Shown here: positions 43,113 to 51,830 of the stretch, piece after piece
Layout of the letters: each line of letters opens with the position of its first letter
Position numbering within the stretch: the first letter of the stretch is position 1
DNA from: Candidatus Saccharimonadota bacterium
Lineage (GTDB): Bacteria > Patescibacteriota > Saccharimonadia > Saccharimonadales > Saccharimonadaceae
DNA: 64,000 nt
Assembly (NCBI GenBank): GCA_003246575.1
Contig: QJZZ01000001.1
Location: 281,978-345,977 of the forward strand
Reading direction: 5' to 3'
Notes under the pieces: generated by a model
Database searches by the model: none
What the model was told of the DNA's origin: nothing
What the model saw: only the letters and a program-made list of their open reading frames with translations
Translations under genes and position numbers: made by a program

Positions 43113-43191
43113 AGCTGGTTAGAGCATGTGCTCGATCTATTTTGGTACAAGGGACTATCGCCGCCTGGTACGAGCCGAGCTACTGGCCCAT
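43113..43191. repeat. Fragments of tRNA-Lys upstream of the intact gene
   Basis: GAGCTACTGGCCCAT at 43177-43191 is a direct copy of 43064-43078 (the 5' acceptor/D-stem end of tRNA-Lys). AGCTGGTTAGAGCA at 43113-43126 is an inverted copy of its D-arm (43050-43063). The stretch between holds no gene. The pieces could be remnants of a second tRNA or of a past integration at this tRNA. Confidence 0.6.
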
Positions 43192-43309
43192 TCGAATGAA
43201 TCAGAGGTCAGTATAGCAAATCCTATTGCTTTTGTCTACACCCTGCGAGGCATCATAGCCACCTGCATCTATACGTAACGGGGGATAACTGCTATAATTT
43301 AGCGCAATG

Positions 43310-43385
43310 CACCCGTAGCTCAGCGGATTAGAGTACTTGGCTTCGAACCAAGTGGTCGCAAGTTCGAATCTTGCCGGGTGTACCA
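43310..43385 (+). tRNA. tRNA-Arg (TCG)
   Basis: Acceptor GCACCCG/CGGGTGT, discriminator A, encoded CCA, anticodon stem CTTGG/CCAAG with loop CTTCGAA (TCG), T-loop TTCGAAT. TATAAT at 43293-43298 lies just upstream. Confidence 0.95.
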
Positions 43386-43391
43386 AGAAAG

Positions 43392-43417
43392 TATCCTCAC
43401 AGTGTGGGGGTATTTTT
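43392..43417 (+). terminator. Terminator of tRNA-Arg(TCG)
   Basis: TATCCTCAC (43392-43400) pairs with 43404-43412 (with G-U pairs), followed by TTTTT. Confidence 0.65.
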
Positions 43418-43497
43418 GTTGTGTGGCGAGGAACCAATGATGTGGCGTGCCTCCGATGGTAATTTGGACCAAAATACGGTATAATTAACAGAAGTTT

Positions 43498-45063
43498 ATG
43501 AAGAATCTCAACCACAACGGAACAGTACTTGTTCACGGGCTAAAAGCTCAGGAAGAAAAGGAGCGCACCCACGCCGAAGCCTCAAAGCGTGAAGAAAAGG
43601 TCAACGTTGTTGGTGCCGGTGGAGCGCTGACGGCTGCGTACGAGCAACTTCGTATTGCCGCTGAAAATACCGAAGAGCACCTGCTTCTCCAGAATGCGAT
43701 TCGGCGGTTCTATCGTCGCACGTTCATCACTCGTGACGAGGCGTTGATTGACCGTAGCGGTAATGAGCTTGCTGTCGAGCTGACGCTCGCTGGATATGTA
43801 CCAAATGACTCGCTGAGTCGTAAGCAAATCGATGAAGTTTCCAAGCTCGCCAAGCAGTACTACGCTGCATACGAGCGTATCCAATCTGATCGTCACCTCT
43901 CAACTGATCGCGCCAGCAAATGGGTGCTCGATGTCCTTGCGGTCACGATCGAGCACATGCTCAACGATCACGGTCGTCGTGAAGTGTTTATCGAATTTGC
44001 CTACAACGAGCTCGAGGGTATGCTCGATGCCAAGGCGACAATTGGTCACGAAACGGCTGACTTCGGCGCACTGCTTTACATTGCGGTTCAGCGGGCACTT
44101 TTGAAGCTCGACACTGCGGCTATTCGCACATCACTCTTGAAGCGGTACCAAGTGTCTATCGATACCTTCGACCAGTATGTCGCTATCAACCAACGACTCG
44201 ATGACCTGATCGAATCACCGGATGCGGACAAGCTTTATCACACCGTCGACCGTCTCGGCGCGCCACTCCGCATCATACGTCGTATGATTGACGATCGTTC
44301 TGATTTGACGTCGCTGCTTGCCAATCGTGAGGCGTTTCTCGAGGAATATGAAAAGCAGGTGGCGATGGAGTATGAGCGCGTTAGTAAGCGCGTCAACCGT
44401 GCGATTGTTCGTAGCATTATCTTCCTGATTATTACAAAATTCTTGATTGGTATCGCCATCGAAGTGCCATATGATTTCTGGCATTACGGTGAAATTATCT
44501 GGCTACCACTGATTATTAACCTTTTCTTCCCGCCGGTCTATATGTTTGCACTGCGCATGACGCATCTTTTGCCGGGCTATGCCAATACGACAGCGCTCGT
44601 TGAGCGTATCGACGGTATGCTCTATGGCGGTGAATCACTGATGCTTAGCCGCGCATCACTTCGGGGTCGTGGCTATAGCCGAACATTCTCGGCGCTCTAT
44701 GCGATCACGGGCATCTTGGTATTCGCTGGTGTGATGTACGGCTTGATGCTCCTCCACTTCTCGCTTGTCGCAATCGGTATCTTCTTCGTCTTCCTGTCGG
44801 CGGCAAGTTTCCTCGGCTTCCGTTTGAGCCGCCTGATCCGTGAAATCGAAGTTGGGCATAGCGCACAAAATGGCATCACCTTTATCCGCGACCTACTCTA
44901 CCTACCATTCGTTGTTGTTGGCCAGTGGATGAGCGATAAGTATAGCAAAGTCAATATCGTCACGATTATTCTTGATATGCTGATCGAGCTTCCACTCAAG
45001 ACGATTCTGCGGTTGATTCGTCAGTGGTCAGCCTTTATCGATGATCGAAAGGATCGCATCTAG
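43498..45063 (+). CDS. Large membrane protein of unknown function
   Basis: 521 aa: a soluble, helical, charged N-terminal half (to about 300) that starts MKNLNHNGTVLVHGLKAQ and may be cytoplasmic, followed by about four to five transmembrane segments (about 304-322, 335-352, 402-445) and a C-terminal amphipathic stretch. TATAAT at 43480-43485 is 12 nt before the ATG. The folD GTG is 3 bp after the stop, so they share an operon, but nothing else links it to folate. No family recognised. Confidence 0.7.
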   Translation: MKNLNHNGTVLVHGLKAQEEKERTHAEASKREEKVNVVGAGGALTAAYEQLRIAAENTEEHLLLQNAIRRFYRRTFITRDEALIDRSGNELAVELTLAGYVPNDSLSRKQIDEVSKLAKQYYAAYERIQSDRHLSTDRASKWVLDVLAVTIEHMLNDHGRREVFIEFAYNELEGMLDAKATIGHETADFGALLYIAVQRALLKLDTAAIRTSLLKRYQVSIDTFDQYVAINQRLDDLIESPDADKLYHTVDRLGAPLRIIRRMIDDRSDLTSLLANREAFLEEYEKQVAMEYERVSKRVNRAIVRSIIFLIITKFLIGIAIEVPYDFWHYGEIIWLPLIINLFFPPVYMFALRMTHLLPGYANTTALVERIDGMLYGGESLMLSRASLRGRGYSRTFSALYAITGILVFAGVMYGLMLLHFSLVAIGIFFVFLSAASFLGFRLSRLIREIEVGHSAQNGITFIRDLLYLPFVVVGQWMSDKYSKVNIVTIILDMLIELPLKTILRLIRQWSAFIDDRKDRI

Positions 45064-45066
45064 CCC

Positions 45067-45891
45067 GTGGCGCGTAAGCTTCTTAACGGCACCGAACTGG
45101 CGGGCTTTATCAAGCAGCGCCAAGCCAAGCAAGTGCGCATGCTCCGACAGGCGCATCACATCTTGCCACGACTCGTTATCCTGAAAACGGTCGGCGCAAG
45201 CGAGGTTATCAACACCTATGTTCGCATGAAGGAGCGTTATGGCGCGGATATCCTCATTGATGTTGATGTCGTGACCTGCGAACAAGCTGACTTACTGGCA
45301 GAAATCGAGAAGGCGAATGCCGATAGTGGCGTACAGGGCATTGTCGTTCAGCTTCCTCTCGACGACCCGAGTCAGACAGAGCAGGTAGTCGGGACGATTG
45401 CCCCGGAAAAAGATGTCGATGGACTTGGTCAAAAGGCTGTATATATTAGCGCGACGGCCGAAGCAATTGACTGGCTCTTGTCCGGCTACTCCGTAGATCT
45501 CACTGGAAAGAAAATCGCCTTGCTTGGTCGTGGCAAACTCGTGGGCGCGCCACTCGAGAAGCTTTGGGCTGGTCAAGGCTATGACGTGACGGTGCTCGAC
45601 CGCTCATCTGAAAATATCGACGAAACGCTGCGTGCGAGCGATGTTATCGTTAGCGCAACCGGAGTTGCTAATATCTTGCATGACGAAAACGTACCACAGG
45701 GCGCGGTCGTGGTTGACGCCGGTACGGCAGCTGAAGACGGCGTACTTGTCGGGGATAGCGACGCTCGTTTGCAGGCTCGTCGTGATATCACGATTACACC
45801 GCCAAAGGGTGGTGTTGGTCCGCTGACGGTGTCATTGATGTTTGATCATGTGATCCGTGCGTGTCTTACACAGATCGAAACGAACGAATAG
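45067..45891 (+). CDS. folD: Methylenetetrahydrofolate dehydrogenase/cyclohydrolase FolD
   Basis: Bifunctional enzyme making 10-formyl-THF. 274 aa with the catalytic YVRMKERYGAD (Lys), GIVVQLPLDDPSQTEQV, the Rossmann segment IALLGRGKLVGAPLEKLW and TPPKGGVGPLTVSLM. GTG start at 45067, 3 bp after the upstream stop. Some active-site positions differ from typical FolD (QLPLD for QLPLP), but all key motifs are recognisable. Its stop abuts the convergent response-regulator stop. Confidence 0.93.
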   Translation: MARKLLNGTELAGFIKQRQAKQVRMLRQAHHILPRLVILKTVGASEVINTYVRMKERYGADILIDVDVVTCEQADLLAEIEKANADSGVQGIVVQLPLDDPSQTEQVVGTIAPEKDVDGLGQKAVYISATAEAIDWLLSGYSVDLTGKKIALLGRGKLVGAPLEKLWAGQGYDVTVLDRSSENIDETLRASDVIVSATGVANILHDENVPQGAVVVDAGTAAEDGVLVGDSDARLQARRDITITPPKGGVGPLTVSLMFDHVIRACLTQIETNE

Positions 45892-46266
45892 CTATTCTGG
45901 TAGGCCAAGAGTCTTTTTGACACGGGCAACAACTTGCTTCGGTGTCAGGTCTGCCTTGACGATGTAGTTGGTGACGTTGAGCTTTTTGAGTTCATCTGGC
46001 GCTTCTTCGCGTCCAAGATTGGTCAATATCAAAACTGGGACATCTTTGCCCCAGTCGTGTGAACGAATTTCAGTGAGTGCCTCGACGCCGTTCATCTGTG
46101 GCATCTGGAGGTCAAGCAGAATGATGTCGGGCGAGACCTTCTCAACCATTTCAACGCCGCGCAGGCCATTGTCTGCCATGTTCACTTCGAACCCATCGGC
46201 TTCGAACTTCATACGGTACATTTGGCTGATAACTGGATCGTCTTCAATGATTGCAATTTTCGTCAT
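45892..46266 (-). CDS. Single-domain response regulator (CheY-like)
   Basis: 124-aa receiver domain only. The acidic pair is in IIEDDP, phosphoacceptor Asp52 in ILLDLQMPQMNG, Thr/Ser in VLILTN and the conserved Lys in YIVKADL. No output domain. TATGCT (minus strand, 46273-46278) is 6 nt before the ATG. The only histidine kinase nearby is at 47510, a possible partner. Confidence 0.92.
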   Translation of the reverse strand: MTKIAIIEDDPVISQMYRMKFEADGFEVNMADNGLRGVEMVEKVSPDIILLDLQMPQMNGVEALTEIRSHDWGKDVPVLILTNLGREEAPDELKKLNVTNYIVKADLTPKQVVARVKKTLGLPE

Positions 46267-46351
46267 ATCTGTAGCATAGTGTAGTTAATACAAGAATGAA
46301 AAGCAACATGTATTGCTTATTTATATAATTAGTGTTATAATATATTCAATA

Positions 46352-47488
46352 ATGTCAGCAGAAACACCTATAAATCCAGTTGAATCAGCCGCACGCGCTG
46401 CGCACTCTGCTCGTAGAGCGGGATATCAAGTAACGCTACTTACGCTCGCGCATAGCGAAAAGCAGCCACATACCGAAAGACTTTTTGTGGAGCAAAGCCT
46501 CGATGGTATTTCCCTATTAGTACATCGGGTACATGATGTCGATAACGACACGTCACCACTTGCACTAAATATTCGATCAAAAATCCAGCATGCCGATGAC
46601 ATTCTGCGCGAACATCCAGAGCTCGAGAAGCCTGAGGTCATCACCAACGAAGACGGTGAAAAGACCATTGATTTGAAAGATAACCCAGTGTCCGAAATGC
46701 TTTACGGTCAGTCGGAGACATTGAGACACTGGTTCACAAAGCTCGTCCCAAGTGCCTTTGCGTTACTACCCTTGCAGCATCCTGATGCTGAGATATTGCC
46801 GAGTGGCGACGCCATCGATGATGTCGCGCGCGCGTTCTTCAGATATGGTCTCGACGCCACGTCGATTCGTTCACGCGCAGAAGTGATGCGACGTATTATC
46901 GTATCGAGCGTGGAGCGTACACATGATGCTAGCAATGGTCCGTTGAAATATTATGCGCTCGGCTCTGGTGCAGCTGATCCGAATTTTGCTGCGATTGCTT
47001 CGATGCAACAAAGTGGCATTGATGTTGAATTTCATGCTGTTGATATGGATAAGGCAGTTCTGGACTACATGCCGAACGTTGCTAAGCTACACGGCGTTGA
47101 TTATGAAAAGACGGCAACCCCACATCAGAATAATTTGATTCGAGATTTGATTTTGACGGATCGACTTATCAACGAGCTCGGCGAAGGGAGTGCCGAGGTC
47201 GTCGATGTGATGGGTGTCTTTGAGTATTTTGATGAGGCAATGGCACGAAAGCTTCTCGCGCAGGCATACCGACTCGTGAAGCCCGGCGGAACATTGATCA
47301 TTGGCAATATGTTGAGTAGCCGTGAACAGCTCGAATTCAACCAGCGCGGCGTTGGGTGGACGGGTATCAAACCACGTTCTATCGACGAAGTTCGTCAGCT
47401 GATCGAAGACTGTGAACTGGAAGCAACCTTCCATATGGCAGCAGATGGGGTATATCTTGTCCCCGAAATACGCAAGCCGCTCGCGTAG
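46352..47488 (+). CDS. Class I SAM-dependent methyltransferase-like protein
   Basis: 378 aa. The C-terminal half has a Rossmann methyltransferase pattern: YYALGSGAADPNFAAI (glycine-rich motif I), FHAVDMDKAVLDYM (acidic end of strand 2), VVDVMGVFEYFDEAMARKLL and LVKPGGTLIIGNML. The N-terminal half (about 1-170) is unassigned and charged. The substrate is unknown. I take ATG 46352 (MSAETPINPVESA) as the start; TATAAT (46336-46341) lies 10 nt before it and would fall inside a longer frame. Confidence 0.78.
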   Translation: MSAETPINPVESAARAAHSARRAGYQVTLLTLAHSEKQPHTERLFVEQSLDGISLLVHRVHDVDNDTSPLALNIRSKIQHADDILREHPELEKPEVITNEDGEKTIDLKDNPVSEMLYGQSETLRHWFTKLVPSAFALLPLQHPDAEILPSGDAIDDVARAFFRYGLDATSIRSRAEVMRRIIVSSVERTHDASNGPLKYYALGSGAADPNFAAIASMQQSGIDVEFHAVDMDKAVLDYMPNVAKLHGVDYEKTATPHQNNLIRDLILTDRLINELGEGSAEVVDVMGVFEYFDEAMARKLLAQAYRLVKPGGTLIIGNMLSSREQLEFNQRGVGWTGIKPRSIDEVRQLIEDCELEATFHMAADGVYLVPEIRKPLA

Positions 47489-47509
47489 TGTGATATAAAT
47501 ATAAGCAGT

Positions 47510-49657
47510 ATGGGTGGACTATCGCTGCTACTGATTATATTTACTGGGCTGCCCGCAGCACTATTGGCTACGCTCGTTCTCTATGGTGCGCGTGACGGAG
47601 CGTCGAGTCGTTCATTTGCGTATTTTGCGTACTCTATGGCGTTTTGGGCCTTTGGTCTCGCTGGATATCTCGCTGTTGCAGACTATGAGCGGTTAGAGGC
47701 ATTTCGTACGATTTATTACATCGCAGCCGCAACGCTCATTCATGGATTGTTTCTCTTTTCGCATGCATTTCGAAAAACCGCCGCAATGACAAAAGTGACT
47801 ATCATAAGCTCGCTTCCAACGCTATTGATAGTTTTGATGGTCGCTGCAATTGGTGTTGTTGGAAGCGTGAGTGACATGGGTCGATTTGATGTAGACATTT
47901 TCTATCCAGAGTACGTGCTATATACAATCTATTTTGTCTCATATGCGGTGCTGACATTTTTGAATTTATACGCAGTCTATGACAGTGAAATAACGCACAA
48001 GCGACGATTTCAGTTCCGCAGTATCATTATTACGATTGCAGTGACGCTTGCGGCTGCATCGACATTTGACCTCTTTTTGCCGCTCTTCGGCGTGTATACA
48101 CTCATTATGGTTGGACCTTTCTTTATTGTACCGGTCGCACTTATCTTCTTCCGGCTAATAATGGTCCACGGACTCTTTAGTATCCGAACAGCTGCCGTGC
48201 GTACACTTGCGTACGTACTTTCATTGATCGCTATGGCCGCAATCTATTTTGGCCTAGCATATATTGCGTCAATCACTCTCTTTAAGGGCGCATCCACAGC
48301 AGCAGTTAGCATGAGTCCTATTAACATTATCCTCGCGCTCATCCTGGCGTTTTTGTTCCAGCCAATCCGTCAGTTTTTCGACAAAGTTACTAATACGATT
48401 TTCTTCCGCGATCGGTACGACACCGATGAATTTCTTGGTCGGCTTGGTGAGATTCTAACCTCGACGACACGTTTACATCAATTGCTAAAAAATGCCGCAC
48501 AGGAAATAGAGACTACTATCAAGGCGTCGCACGTCACCTTCGTTGTGTATCGTGAAAGTGGCAAAGAAATGGCAGTTGGATCTGACGGATTGGTAGGCGT
48601 TAAGGATGAAGGGCGAGAAGCGGTCGAGCAGCTTCTTGATGTAGCGCCAGGTACAATTGTGAGTGTTGAGGAATTCAGCGAAAACGGAGCACTACACAAG
48701 GCAACGCTCCGAACACTACGTGGTCAGCACGTTACGCTCGTGCTGCGGCTTGGTTCCGTTGGATATGTCACGTTTGGGGACCACAAATCGGGCGGGTATA
48801 CTCGCCGTGATGAGCGGACGCTCGAAACCGTAAGTGATGAGCTGGAGATTGCCATACAGAATGCCCGTTCAATCCAGGAGGTTCGAGATCTCAACACCCA
48901 TCTCGAGCAGCGTATCGATAGCGCCACTAAGGAGCTGCGTCGTTCAAATGAGAAGCTGCGTAAACTCGACGAGACAAAAGACGAATTCTTGTCGATGGCA
49001 TCGCACCAACTTCGCACGCCACTGACGGGTATCAAAGGATACCTGAGTATGGTGCTCGATGGTGATGTTGGTGAGATCAACGAGCAGCAGAAGCAACTGC
49101 TCACAGAGGCGTTCGCCGGCAGTGAACGCATGGTGCGACTGATTGGCGACTTTTTGAATGTGTCGCGCCTACAGACTGGCAAGTTCATGCTTGATCGTAA
49201 GTCGCTCGATCTCTCCGAGCTCGTTGGCGAGGAGGTTGAGTCAATTCGCTCGATGGCGACGACGCGCGATATGATCTTGCACTACAAGGCGCCGAAACGA
49301 TTCCCGACCCTTGAGCTAGACGATGATAAGATTCGTCAAGTCGTCATGAACTTTATCGATAATGCCATTTATTATTCACGGTCACCATCGACGATTGTCG
49401 TGAAGCTGTTTGTCGAGGATGATCAGGCGGTATTCGAAGTGCATGACCACGGAATAGGTGTGCCTAAAGAGGCGCTCGAAAAGTTATTTACCAAGTTCTT
49501 CCGTGCGGACAATGCGCGTAGGCAGCGACCTGATGGAACAGGTGTTGGCCTGTATCTTGCAAAGAAGGTGATTACGGAGCATCACGGCGAACTCATACTG
49601 GAATCAACGGAGGGCAAGGGAAGCGTCTTTGGCTTTCGGTTGCCAATCAAAAAATAA
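47510..49657 (+). CDS. Membrane sensor histidine kinase with N-terminal 7TM-type region and GAF-like domain
   Basis: 715 aa. About eight hydrophobic helices (to about 290) form the sensor, followed by a GAF-like region (about 320-450), a short coiled coil (LEQRIDSATKELRRSNEKLRKLD split over two helices), HisKA with the phosphohistidine in MASHQLRTPLTGI, and HATPase_c with VVMNFIDNAIYYS, HDHGIGVP, FFRADNARR and GTGVGLYLAKKV. The signal is unknown. It is probably the partner of a receiver such as the one at 45892. Confidence 0.93.
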   Translation: MGGLSLLLIIFTGLPAALLATLVLYGARDGASSRSFAYFAYSMAFWAFGLAGYLAVADYERLEAFRTIYYIAAATLIHGLFLFSHAFRKTAAMTKVTIISSLPTLLIVLMVAAIGVVGSVSDMGRFDVDIFYPEYVLYTIYFVSYAVLTFLNLYAVYDSEITHKRRFQFRSIIITIAVTLAAASTFDLFLPLFGVYTLIMVGPFFIVPVALIFFRLIMVHGLFSIRTAAVRTLAYVLSLIAMAAIYFGLAYIASITLFKGASTAAVSMSPINIILALILAFLFQPIRQFFDKVTNTIFFRDRYDTDEFLGRLGEILTSTTRLHQLLKNAAQEIETTIKASHVTFVVYRESGKEMAVGSDGLVGVKDEGREAVEQLLDVAPGTIVSVEEFSENGALHKATLRTLRGQHVTLVLRLGSVGYVTFGDHKSGGYTRRDERTLETVSDELEIAIQNARSIQEVRDLNTHLEQRIDSATKELRRSNEKLRKLDETKDEFLSMASHQLRTPLTGIKGYLSMVLDGDVGEINEQQKQLLTEAFAGSERMVRLIGDFLNVSRLQTGKFMLDRKSLDLSELVGEEVESIRSMATTRDMILHYKAPKRFPTLELDDDKIRQVVMNFIDNAIYYSRSPSTIVVKLFVEDDQAVFEVHDHGIGVPKEALEKLFTKFFRADNARRQRPDGTGVGLYLAKKVITEHHGELILESTEGKGSVFGFRLPIKK

Positions 49658-49683
49658 AACCACCCCTAGACTGGGGTGGTTTT
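49656..49683. terminator. Terminator between the histidine kinase and the LPHTG protein
   Basis: AAAACCACCCC (49656-49666) pairs perfectly with 49673-49683 around TAGACT; T-runs on either strand. Confidence 0.85.
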
Positions 49684-49728
49684 TGAGTGAGAGATTCCTC
49701 TCGGTTCGTGAGCGGTCAGTCTCTCGTG

Positions 49729-51273
49729 TTAACTACGGCGGCTAGCGATGTAGTAGTAGGTTGCGGCGGTAAGGCTACCGACACCAAGGATTGAACCAAG
49801 TGTGTCTGCGATACCTGTATGTGGCAGCTCAGTGATTATTTCACACTTTGCGAGGTCGGTAGTGTAGTCGCTATTGTCAGCGTCATCCTTATCGACCTTG
49901 ATGATAGTCTTTGTACTGATCTTACAAACTTCTACCTTACATTCATCGCTATTGACGTCAGCGTAGTCACCTTCGTCGTTGCGTGAAACGGTGATGATAT
50001 CGCCAGTTTCTGGGTTACACACCTGGACGTCTTCACACTGGGTAAGGTCAGTCGTGTAGCGGGCGTCGCCGGCGTCAGATTTCTTGATCCAGACGATAGT
50101 GTTGGTATCGGTGTCACATACTTGAATCTTGATACTAACTGTTGCGGTGTCGCAATCGTCAGGGCTGCCTGGGATGCTCGTCGTGTCGACGCAAGCCGTG
50201 TTGACAGTCTTGTCGGCAGTTGTAGCATCAGCGGTGGCATTGATCTTAACAGTGAAACTTTCACCAACGGCAAGGCTGTCTACGCTGTATGTCCAGGCGT
50301 TGTTCGCGATTGTACCGACATTTGCTGAAGCAAAGGTGATACCTGCTGGAGCGGTGTCGCTAACGGTAACGTTCTGCAGTGTGACATCGCCGGTGTTGGT
50401 GACAACGAGTTCGTATTCAAATGGTTCGCCAACGTTTACGGTGATATCTTCCTGGTTGTTAATGGTCTTCTCGATGTTGATCTTAGGGGTTGCAGAGATA
50501 GTGATAGTCGAGCTACACGCTGCAGATGAGACAACTTGGCCGTTTACATTGAATCGCGGAGTAACGGTCATAGTGTACGACTTGCTGCTCGAGAGTTCAG
50601 GATAGGTATGGGTGATTGGGTTTTCTGTGGTGGTCGTCTTTGTGCCATCGCCGAAGTCATAGACGAAGTCTTTGAGGGTTGCGCCGTTCTTGGCGGTAAC
50701 ACTCGTTGTGAACTTGCGTGTGTCACGGCTAATAGTAGCGACGCTGACAGAATCACATTTGTATTCTGGCGGCACGACAACGTTTGTTGCGCTAATCGGG
50801 TTACCACAATCGAAGATTGCTGCACCGATGAATCGTCCCTGTGCGTCAAAGAAGACCATGGCGTTCTGTTGGCTTGTCGCGAAAATCGCTGATGGTCGAC
50901 GCTCGTAGTAGGTAGTGCCGTTATAGGTCTTTTTTGTACTTCCGGAAACCATGTACTGGCGGCCGTGGCTCCATGCATTGTTGGCTACGATTTTGCCATC
51001 GGCAACGACGTCGCCAGATTTTGTGACATAACCAGCTTTGTAGGCAGCGGTATGTACGGTATCCGAGCTAATGCCAACACCAGAGAAGATGTTGCGTACG
51101 CTCGCGCTTGCGTCATATTTTGCCCGTAGCTGCGATATGTCATCGAAGCCACATTTGATAACTGCATTCGATGAGCAGTCATCGGCGTATGCAGCGCCAG
51201 AGAAGTTGCTGACTGCAAAAAATCCAGCAACAGCCACTACAAGAGCCGTTAATAGTTTAGTAATACCTCGCAT
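49729..51273 (-). CDS. LPXTG-type surface protein (LPHTG) with PKD-like and DUF11 domains
   Basis: 514 aa. Signal peptide (MRGITKLLTALVVAVAGFFAVS, likely cut after AYA), an N-terminal domain with SHGRQYMVSG, a PKD-like domain with FVYDFGDGTKT (about 200-265), a DUF11-type repeat (VGEPFEYELVVTNTGDVTLQNVTV and following), two Cys-containing segments (CDTDTNTIVWIKK and CKISTKTIIKVDK) and a sorting signal ELPHTG, hydrophobic stretch, SRRS. The start at 51273 is supported by GGAGGA 8 nt upstream. It should be anchored by an active sortase, and the one sortase-like gene in this window lacks catalytic residues. Confidence 0.88.
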   Translation of the reverse strand: MRGITKLLTALVVAVAGFFAVSNFSGAAYADDCSSNAVIKCGFDDISQLRAKYDASASVRNIFSGVGISSDTVHTAAYKAGYVTKSGDVVADGKIVANNAWSHGRQYMVSGSTKKTYNGTTYYERRPSAIFATSQQNAMVFFDAQGRFIGAAIFDCGNPISATNVVVPPEYKCDSVSVATISRDTRKFTTSVTAKNGATLKDFVYDFGDGTKTTTTENPITHTYPELSSSKSYTMTVTPRFNVNGQVVSSAACSSTITISATPKINIEKTINNQEDITVNVGEPFEYELVVTNTGDVTLQNVTVSDTAPAGITFASANVGTIANNAWTYSVDSLAVGESFTVKINATADATTADKTVNTACVDTTSIPGSPDDCDTATVSIKIQVCDTDTNTIVWIKKSDAGDARYTTDLTQCEDVQVCNPETGDIITVSRNDEGDYADVNSDECKVEVCKISTKTIIKVDKDDADNSDYTTDLAKCEIITELPHTGIADTLGSILGVGSLTAATYYYIASRRS

Positions 51274-51327
51274 TATAATTCCTCCGTCGGCACTCCACAT
51301 ACCGTTATTCGAATTATTATCTATAGT

Positions 51328-51356
51328 ATAATATCATGGTTGTGTAAAATAGTCAA
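51328..51356 (-). promoter_or_regulatory. Promoter of the LPHTG protein gene
   Basis: On the minus strand: TTGACT (51351-51356), 17-bp spacer, TATTAT (51328-51333). The start codon is about 55 nt downstream with a good ribosome site. Confidence 0.6.
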
Positions 51357-51440
51357 TACTATTTACAATAAAACTAAATAAACACAAGCGTTATAGAAAA
51401 GGGGCTTTTCAAAAGGGATATAAGCTGCTATACTAATCTA

Positions 51441-51627
51441 GATTTTGGTCTCATCGTCTAATGTGAGAAACACCTGTGGTGTTTCGCAAGGCCGGAAGCC
51501 CGGATGAGGTTCATCCTCACCGAGCTGAGACGGGCCCGCGAAAAATTTCAAAGAAATTTTATCGTGGGTAGGACACCAGGCTGTCCGTTGTCACGTAGCC
51601 GCTGATGTACAGAATCAGTACTTTTTA
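51441..51627 (+). ncRNA. tRNA-Glu 5' half split in its D-loop by a folded insert
   Basis: The first 15 nt of tRNA-Glu (51447-51461, identical to 51637-51651) and its next TAGGACACCAGG (51569-51580, identical to 51656-51667) are present, but the CGGT between them is replaced by a 107-nt insert (51462-51568). The insert region folds: CGTCT/AGACG (51455-51459 with 51528-51532), GTGAG/CTCAC (51463-51467 with 51516-51520), AAACACC/GGTGTTT (51468-51474 with 51478-51484), CCGG-AAGC-CCGG (51492-51503), then CCCGCGA/TCGTGGG enclosing AAAATTTC/GAAATTTT (51535-51568). TATACT (51429-51434) is placed to start transcription near 51441. After the CCAGG the tRNA match stops. UAA next to the first helix plus GCAAGGCCGG and AAGCCCGGAU recall twister ribozymes, without a clear second pseudoknot. 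Confidence 0.5.
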
Positions 51628-51636
51628 TCCCCAGAT

Positions 51637-51711
51637 GGTCTCATCGTCTAACGGTTAGGACACCAGGTTTTCATCCTGGCAATTCGGGTTCGATTCCCGG
51701 TGAGATCACCA
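51637..51711 (+). tRNA. tRNA-Glu (TTC)
   Basis: Acceptor GGTCTCA/TGAGATC (one G-U), discriminator A, encoded CCA, anticodon stem CCAGG/CCTGG with loop TTTTCAT (TTC), T-loop TTCGATT. Copies of its 5' part lie upstream and of its 3' end downstream. Confidence 0.95.
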
Positions 51712-51712
51712 A
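51693..51712 (+). repeat. 20-bp tRNA-Glu 3'-end repeat, copy inside the tRNA
   Basis: ATTCCCGGTGAGATCACCAA at 51693-51712 recurs exactly at 51831-51850, 138 bp on. A 3'-end duplication is the pattern left by site-specific integration into a tRNA, but the enclosed segment holds no gene. Confidence 0.85.
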
Positions 51713-51717
51713 AGAAA

Positions 51718-51755
51718 GCAGCTCAGGCTTCAGCCTTGGGCTGTTTTCTTTTGCG
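51718..51755 (+). terminator. Imperfect terminator after tRNA-Glu
   Basis: CAGC and AGGC pair with GCCT and GCTG around TTCA, with a small internal loop, followed by TTTTCTTTT. Confidence 0.55.
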
Positions 51756-51830
51756 CTTGCGCGTGAAGTGAACCCGTCGCGGTTCGCTATTGCCCGGCAA
51801 ACTTGTTTGCGACGGCGCAATATACTTTGT

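Noticed and set aside
51268-51275. TATAATG just at the LPHTG protein start as a -10 box
   Set aside because: The gene has GGAGGA 8 nt before the ATG and a TTGACT-17-TATTAT promoter further upstream, so this TATAAT is coincidental.
51447-51580. A functional tRNA-Glu with a group I intron
   Set aside because: The insert is only 107 nt, replaces four tRNA bases, and lacks the group I core; the 3' half of the tRNA is also missing.
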